Assembly: GCA_965250205.1 (NCBI GenBank)
Contig: CBDFNK010000015.1
Coordinates: forward strand, 1-64,000
DNA length: 64,000 bases
Source of the DNA: JAHZKN01 sp965250205
Lineage (GTDB): Bacteria > Pseudomonadota > Alphaproteobacteria > Rhizobiales > Hyphomicrobiaceae
Direction: 5' to 3'
The stretch's first letter is position 1; each line of letters starts with the position of its first letter. Below the pieces are notes generated by a model. It did not search any database, was not told the origin of the DNA, and was given only the letters and a program-made list of their open reading frames with translations. Below, piece by piece: positions 61,038-64,000 of the stretch. The translations under genes and the position numbers were made by a program.

Positions 61038-62345
61038 ATGATCAAATCCACACCATCACATCAACACGCTGACACAGGGCGCTTGCAAACACCTTCTGCA
61101 GTGCGTGTCGGTGCGTTTTTTGCCGCCTTGTTTTTGATCCTTGGCCTGCATCTGCCCTATTTGCCTATCTGGTTAGATTGGGCTGGGCTGACAGCAACCG
61201 AGATTGCAATTATCACCGCGACGCCTCTTTTTCTGCGACTTGGCTTTGCACCGCTGCTTGCCGTTTACGCCGATCGCCACCAGGCGCATCGCCGTGTCAT
61301 CCTCATCCTCGCGACTTTGGCGATTGCCGCCGGGCTCTTACTGATTGGCATGCGCGGGTTCTGGCCGATCTTTCTGGTGTCGCTAGCGTTTACACTGTGT
61401 GTTGCCACCATCATGCCGCTGATTGAAACCATCGCAGTGGCAAGCGTGAAGTCGGACGGTGCCGACTATGGCCGCATGCGGTTGTGGGGCTCTCTCGCCT
61501 TCATTGGTGTTGGTTTTATCGGCGGTTGGATGGTCGACTGGCAAGGCGCAGTTGTCATTGTGCCGATGTTGGTGATGGCCTCAGTTGCAACGCTAGTTGC
61601 CGGATGGAGATTGCCACGCGCAACAAACCTGACAGCATCTGATGAGCCTTCCCAATTGGCATCTGTTGCAGCACGTGATGTGCACACTCGTGATGCCAAG
61701 CGTCTCGGCTACAGCGGGCTTTTTTTGCTGTTTCTTTTGGCGTGCAGCGCCGTTCAGGGCGCGCATGGGCTGTTCTACACGTTTGGGGCGCTGCAGTGGA
61801 AAGCGCAAGGGTTGTCAACGGCGTGGATCGGGGCGCTGTGGGCGATCGGTGTCATGGCTGAAGTTGCCTTGTTTGCTTATTCAGGCGCAGTTGTTGCGCG
61901 ACTTGGTCCGGTAAAATTGCTGATCCTTGGCGGGCTTGCAGGCGTTCTCAGATGGCTGGTGATGAGTTTTGATCCAGGCCTTGCCATCCTCATCCCGCTG
62001 CAAATTCTGCACGGTGCAACCTATGGCGCCACGCATCTCGGCGCCATCTACTTTATGGCGCGCAGTGTGCCGGAACGCGCGGCTGGCACTGCGCAAGCGC
62101 TTTATGGTGCGTGTGCCGCGGGTGTTGCAACGGGTGCCGCCACGCTGGCCTCTGGTCCCCTTTATGGGGCGATGCAGGGGCGGGGTTATCTTGTGATGGC
62201 CGCAGTTGCAGGCGTTGGCATGATAGCCGCACTGGTGCTGCATGCGCGCTGGACGGGCGGGCTGCTCTGGGAGGGTGCACCTTTGAAAGACACAGCGCGC
62301 GAAGCCGAGATCGGTCCCAAACTTCCTGTCGGCCCAAATCTCTAA
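61038..62345 (+). CDS. MFS transporter, HcaT-like (MFS_1_like)
   Basis: A 435-residue permease with 12 predicted helices. RVGAFFAALFLILGLHLPYLPIWL is the first-helix pattern of the phenylpropionate-permease-like MFS group (seen as LPYLPIWLDWAGLTATEIA). The loop LRLGFAPLLAVYADRHQAHR fits the MFS A-motif region. GSLAFIGVGFIGGWMVD and LHGATYGATHLGAIYFM are in later helices. ATG 61038 is chosen because all upstream codons lie in repeat elements. The substrate cannot be told from sequence; an aromatic acid or a muropeptide-like compound are both possible, the latter because of the epimerase next door. Confidence 0.85.
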   Translation: MIKSTPSHQHADTGRLQTPSAVRVGAFFAALFLILGLHLPYLPIWLDWAGLTATEIAIITATPLFLRLGFAPLLAVYADRHQAHRRVILILATLAIAAGLLLIGMRGFWPIFLVSLAFTLCVATIMPLIETIAVASVKSDGADYGRMRLWGSLAFIGVGFIGGWMVDWQGAVVIVPMLVMASVATLVAGWRLPRATNLTASDEPSQLASVAARDVHTRDAKRLGYSGLFLLFLLACSAVQGAHGLFYTFGALQWKAQGLSTAWIGALWAIGVMAEVALFAYSGAVVARLGPVKLLILGGLAGVLRWLVMSFDPGLAILIPLQILHGATYGATHLGAIYFMARSVPERAAGTAQALYGACAAGVATGAATLASGPLYGAMQGRGYLVMAAVAGVGMIAALVLHARWTGGLLWEGAPLKDTAREAEIGPKLPVGPNL

Positions 62346-62396
62346 GACGCTCGATTATGTTCACTTTTTATGGACACACGCACACGATCTATCCAT

Positions 62397-62456
62397 TTGT
62401 TTTGGAGCCTGTTCCGGGCGAAAACCGCGGCCACTTTTGGCTCGAACATGCTCTAA
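62397..62456. repeat. Mosaic repeat, family B copy between convergent genes
   Basis: TTGTTTTGGAGCCTGTTCCG, then CCACTTTTGGCTCGAACATGC. The ends GAGCcTGTTC and GAACATGCTC are inverted repeats with one mismatch. It ends 2 bp before the stop of the epimerase gene on the other strand, so it could serve as a two-way terminator. Confidence 0.85.
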
Positions 62457-62458
62457 TT

Positions 62459-63457
62459 CTATGGCGTACCCCATAGCCCCGTTTTGGGTGCGCGCAGTTG
62501 GCCATGATCAAAAACAAACCCGCCGACACGATCTTTAGCCATCAACAACGGACCATCAAGGTCCAGCCAGCGCGCGTCACCGGCCAAGAGAAAGGCGGGC
62601 GCAACTGCAAGTGACGTTGCAACCATAGAACCAATCATAATCTCAAATCCACGCGCGCGCGCCTCTCGGAGTGCGAGACGCGCGGCGGTCAGACCGCCTG
62701 CCTTATCCAATTTGATATTCACGGCATCATATTTGCCAATCAAGCTTTCAAGATCGTCGGCCGTGTGGTGGCTTTCATCAGCGCACACGGCAATCGGCCT
62801 CGTAATTTTTGTGAGCGCGGCGTCTTGGTTGGTGGGCAAAGGCTGTTCGATGGTTTCGAAACCCAGATCTGCAGCGGTTTGTAAAAGGCACCCGAGATCT
62901 TCGACCGTCCAGCCTTCATTGGCATCGCCTATCAAGCGGGCATCCTTGCGGGCTGAGCGCACGGCAACCATGCGTGCATGATCGTCATGTGTTCTGCCAC
63001 CAAGTTTCAGTTTGAGCAGGCGGTGCGAAGACGCTTGTTGCGCGGCAGCGGCCATGGCGTCTGGCGTATCAAGGCTGATCGTTAAAGCTGTTTCAAAACC
63101 GTTGTAAGGGCTCAAATTGAGGCGCTCTGCCACTGGTTGACCCGACTGCTTGGCCTCTAAGTCCCACAGGGCACAATCGATGGCATTGCGGGCTGCGCCG
63201 GCGGGCAGCATGGATATGAGGACATTTCGATTTTGTGTTGGCTGCCATTTTGAAATCGTGTCGGCAACGCCTTCTGGCGTTTCCCCATAGCGGGCATAGG
63301 GCACACATTCGCCGCGACCGGTGTTCCCGTTTGTGTCCGACACGTTGGCAACGACAACGCAGGCTCCGGATTTTGCGCCACGTGCAATGACAAAGGGATT
63401 TGCAAGGGGCCAGGTTTCAATCGCAACGTCAACGTTCAAGGATGGATCAGCCGTCAT
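62459..63457 (-). CDS. Dipeptide epimerase (L-Ala-D/L-Glu epimerase-like)
   Basis: A 332-residue enolase-superfamily enzyme. The catalytic Lys lies in LLKLKLGG (KxK, about residue 158). Metal ligands are the Asp of IGDANEGW, the Glu of TIEQPLP and the Asp of CADES. The opposite Lys is in NIKLDKAGG. This matches the dipeptide epimerase group, which acts in recycling of murein peptides. I start at ATG 63457; longer in-frame codons up to 63643 run through a 33-bp tandem repeat and are not credible. It converges on the MFS gene. Confidence 0.87.
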   Translation of the reverse strand: MTADPSLNVDVAIETWPLANPFVIARGAKSGACVVVANVSDTNGNTGRGECVPYARYGETPEGVADTISKWQPTQNRNVLISMLPAGAARNAIDCALWDLEAKQSGQPVAERLNLSPYNGFETALTISLDTPDAMAAAAQQASSHRLLKLKLGGRTHDDHARMVAVRSARKDARLIGDANEGWTVEDLGCLLQTAADLGFETIEQPLPTNQDAALTKITRPIAVCADESHHTADDLESLIGKYDAVNIKLDKAGGLTAARLALREARARGFEIMIGSMVATSLAVAPAFLLAGDARWLDLDGPLLMAKDRVGGFVFDHGQLRAPKTGLWGTP

Positions 63458-63600
63458 GAGGGATGTGTGATCTTGAGTTGCGTGGGGTGACCTGTAGGAC
63501 GGGTATCCGCGATGCGCCAGGGTACCATGTGCTGCAAATAGAACTTCGACTACAGCACCATTGAGTTTGCGGCTCAATGGGCGGGCGTCAACTGATCGAT

Positions 63601-63713
63601 TGTCCAACACAAGCTTGCGCAGTGTTGGGGTTCTGTCCAACACAAGCTTGCGCAGTGTTGGGGTGAATTAGAGCATCTTATCTGCGTTTGAGTAAACACT
63701 AGGCGTGCTCTAG
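63601..63713. repeat. Two 33-bp hairpin units plus palindromic module C2
   Basis: TGTCCAACACAAGCTTGCGC begins two tandem units (63601 and 63634), each an imperfect hairpin with CCAACAC/GTGTTGG arms. They are followed by the C2 palindrome (TTAGAGCATCTTATCTGCGT to GGCGTGCTCTAG). It is the same order as 20167-20240, with the hairpin doubled. It overlaps the stop codon of the last gene. Confidence 0.9.
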
Positions 63714-64000
63714 CGAATGCGCCCGCGCGCATGGGCCAGGAACAAATATACGCGACCTGTATCAGACAACAATTGGCTTTTGCCCATTGCGCCTGTGGGG
63801 TCGCTGGCTTCTGTGTCTCTGCGGATGCGGTCAAAGTCTGTCAGGAAGCGATCAACGGTTTGTTGCAGCCCAATGTCTGTACGCAAGCGGGTGGCAAACT
63901 GGTCAAACAAAACTTGGCCTTCACCGCTATAGAAGGCGCGCGACATGACGTTGGTTTGACCACTGCGTAAACGCGCCCAGATTGATGCCGCCGCCGCAGG
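63710..64000 (-). CDS. C-terminal end of a large protein, cut by the right edge
   Basis: The frame on the minus strand is open from the window edge to a TAG at 63710-63712, giving 96 visible residues. QLLSDTGRVYLFLAHARGR at the end and MSRAFYSGEGQVLFDQF earlier resemble, from memory, the C-termini of very long coiled-coil proteins found in Hyphomicrobiales. I have not been able to check this. The function is unknown. Confidence 0.55.
   Translation of the reverse strand, partial: PAAAASIWARLRSGQTNVMSRAFYSGEGQVLFDQFATRLRTDIGLQQTVDRFLTDFDRIRRDTEASDPTGAMGKSQLLSDTGRVYLFLAHARGRIR

Noticed and set aside
63458..63643. N-terminal extension of the dipeptide epimerase
   Set aside because: It would translate two units of a 33-bp tandem hairpin repeat; the enolase-superfamily fold already begins at the later ATG.
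63601..63666. CRISPR-like repeat
   Set aside because: Only two units, no distinct spacers, and no cas genes; it is a tandem duplication.

Overview
The window reads as chromosomal DNA of an alphaproteobacterium, most likely of the order Hyphomicrobiales (Rhizobiales). The evidence is the gene order tRNA-Leu, tig, clpP, clpX, lon, hupB, tRNA-Val, tRNA-Asp, nuoA-N, birA, rnj, mce, DUF1467, then proS, lolC, lolD, dnaE; a short ProS without the editing insertion; ribonuclease J; and many short palindromic intergenic mosaic repeats that resemble rhizobial RIME elements. No ribosomal RNA, phage, transposase or CRISPR array is visible.

Layout. 1-1116: the 3' end of an unrecognised gene and a YtoQ-family gene. 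1577-9228: a tightly packed three-gene unit made of a membrane-anchored metallophosphoesterase, a GMC (cholesterol-oxidase-like) oxidoreductase, and a second GMC oxidoreductase fused to an alpha/beta hydrolase; its last gene runs into a 16-bp repeat present in six copies. 9541-11647: sseA and an outer-membrane beta-barrel protein. 12007-20524: tRNA-Leu, the protein quality-control block (trigger factor, ClpP, ClpX, Lon), HU, tRNA-Val and tRNA-Asp. 20780-36988: a complete 14-subunit complex I operon with three extra small genes (a GFA-domain protein, and two small membrane proteins). 37073-40352: birA, rnj, mce, DUF1467. 40607-43813: an accessory cassette of an ECF sigma factor, a small zinc-finger anti-sigma-like protein, a cytochrome P460 and a DUF3179 protein, lying where many relatives pass directly from DUF1467 to proS. 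44527-51645: proS, lolC, lolD, dnaE. 51648-58793: an L,D-transpeptidase lipoprotein, kdsA, an SDR gene, tkt, pgk, thiD. 59409-64000: a FadL-type outer-membrane transporter, an MFS permease, a dipeptide epimerase, and the 3' end of a gene cut by the right edge.

How it fits together. Complex I supplies respiratory proton pumping. The Tig/Clp/Lon block handles nascent and damaged proteins. LolC/LolD, KdsA and the outer-membrane proteins serve the Gram-negative envelope. tkt, pgk, thiD, mce and birA are central metabolism. The two parts that could hold uncharacterised biology are the phosphoesterase/GMC/GMC-hydrolase operon, probably acting on a hydrophobic alcohol or sterol-like lipid, and the ECF-P460-DUF3179 redox cassette.

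The most distinctive feature at larger scale is the mosaic of palindromic intergenic elements. At least four module families recur, often as composites and in both orientations, at 571, 10470, 13561, 19022, 20070-20240, 36991, 56365, 57771-58006, 60930-61029, 62397 and 63601. Several short perfect tandem duplications also occur (9216, 28867, 30909, 44229, 63601). All functional statements rest on motif recognition by eye; no database or structure search was run.
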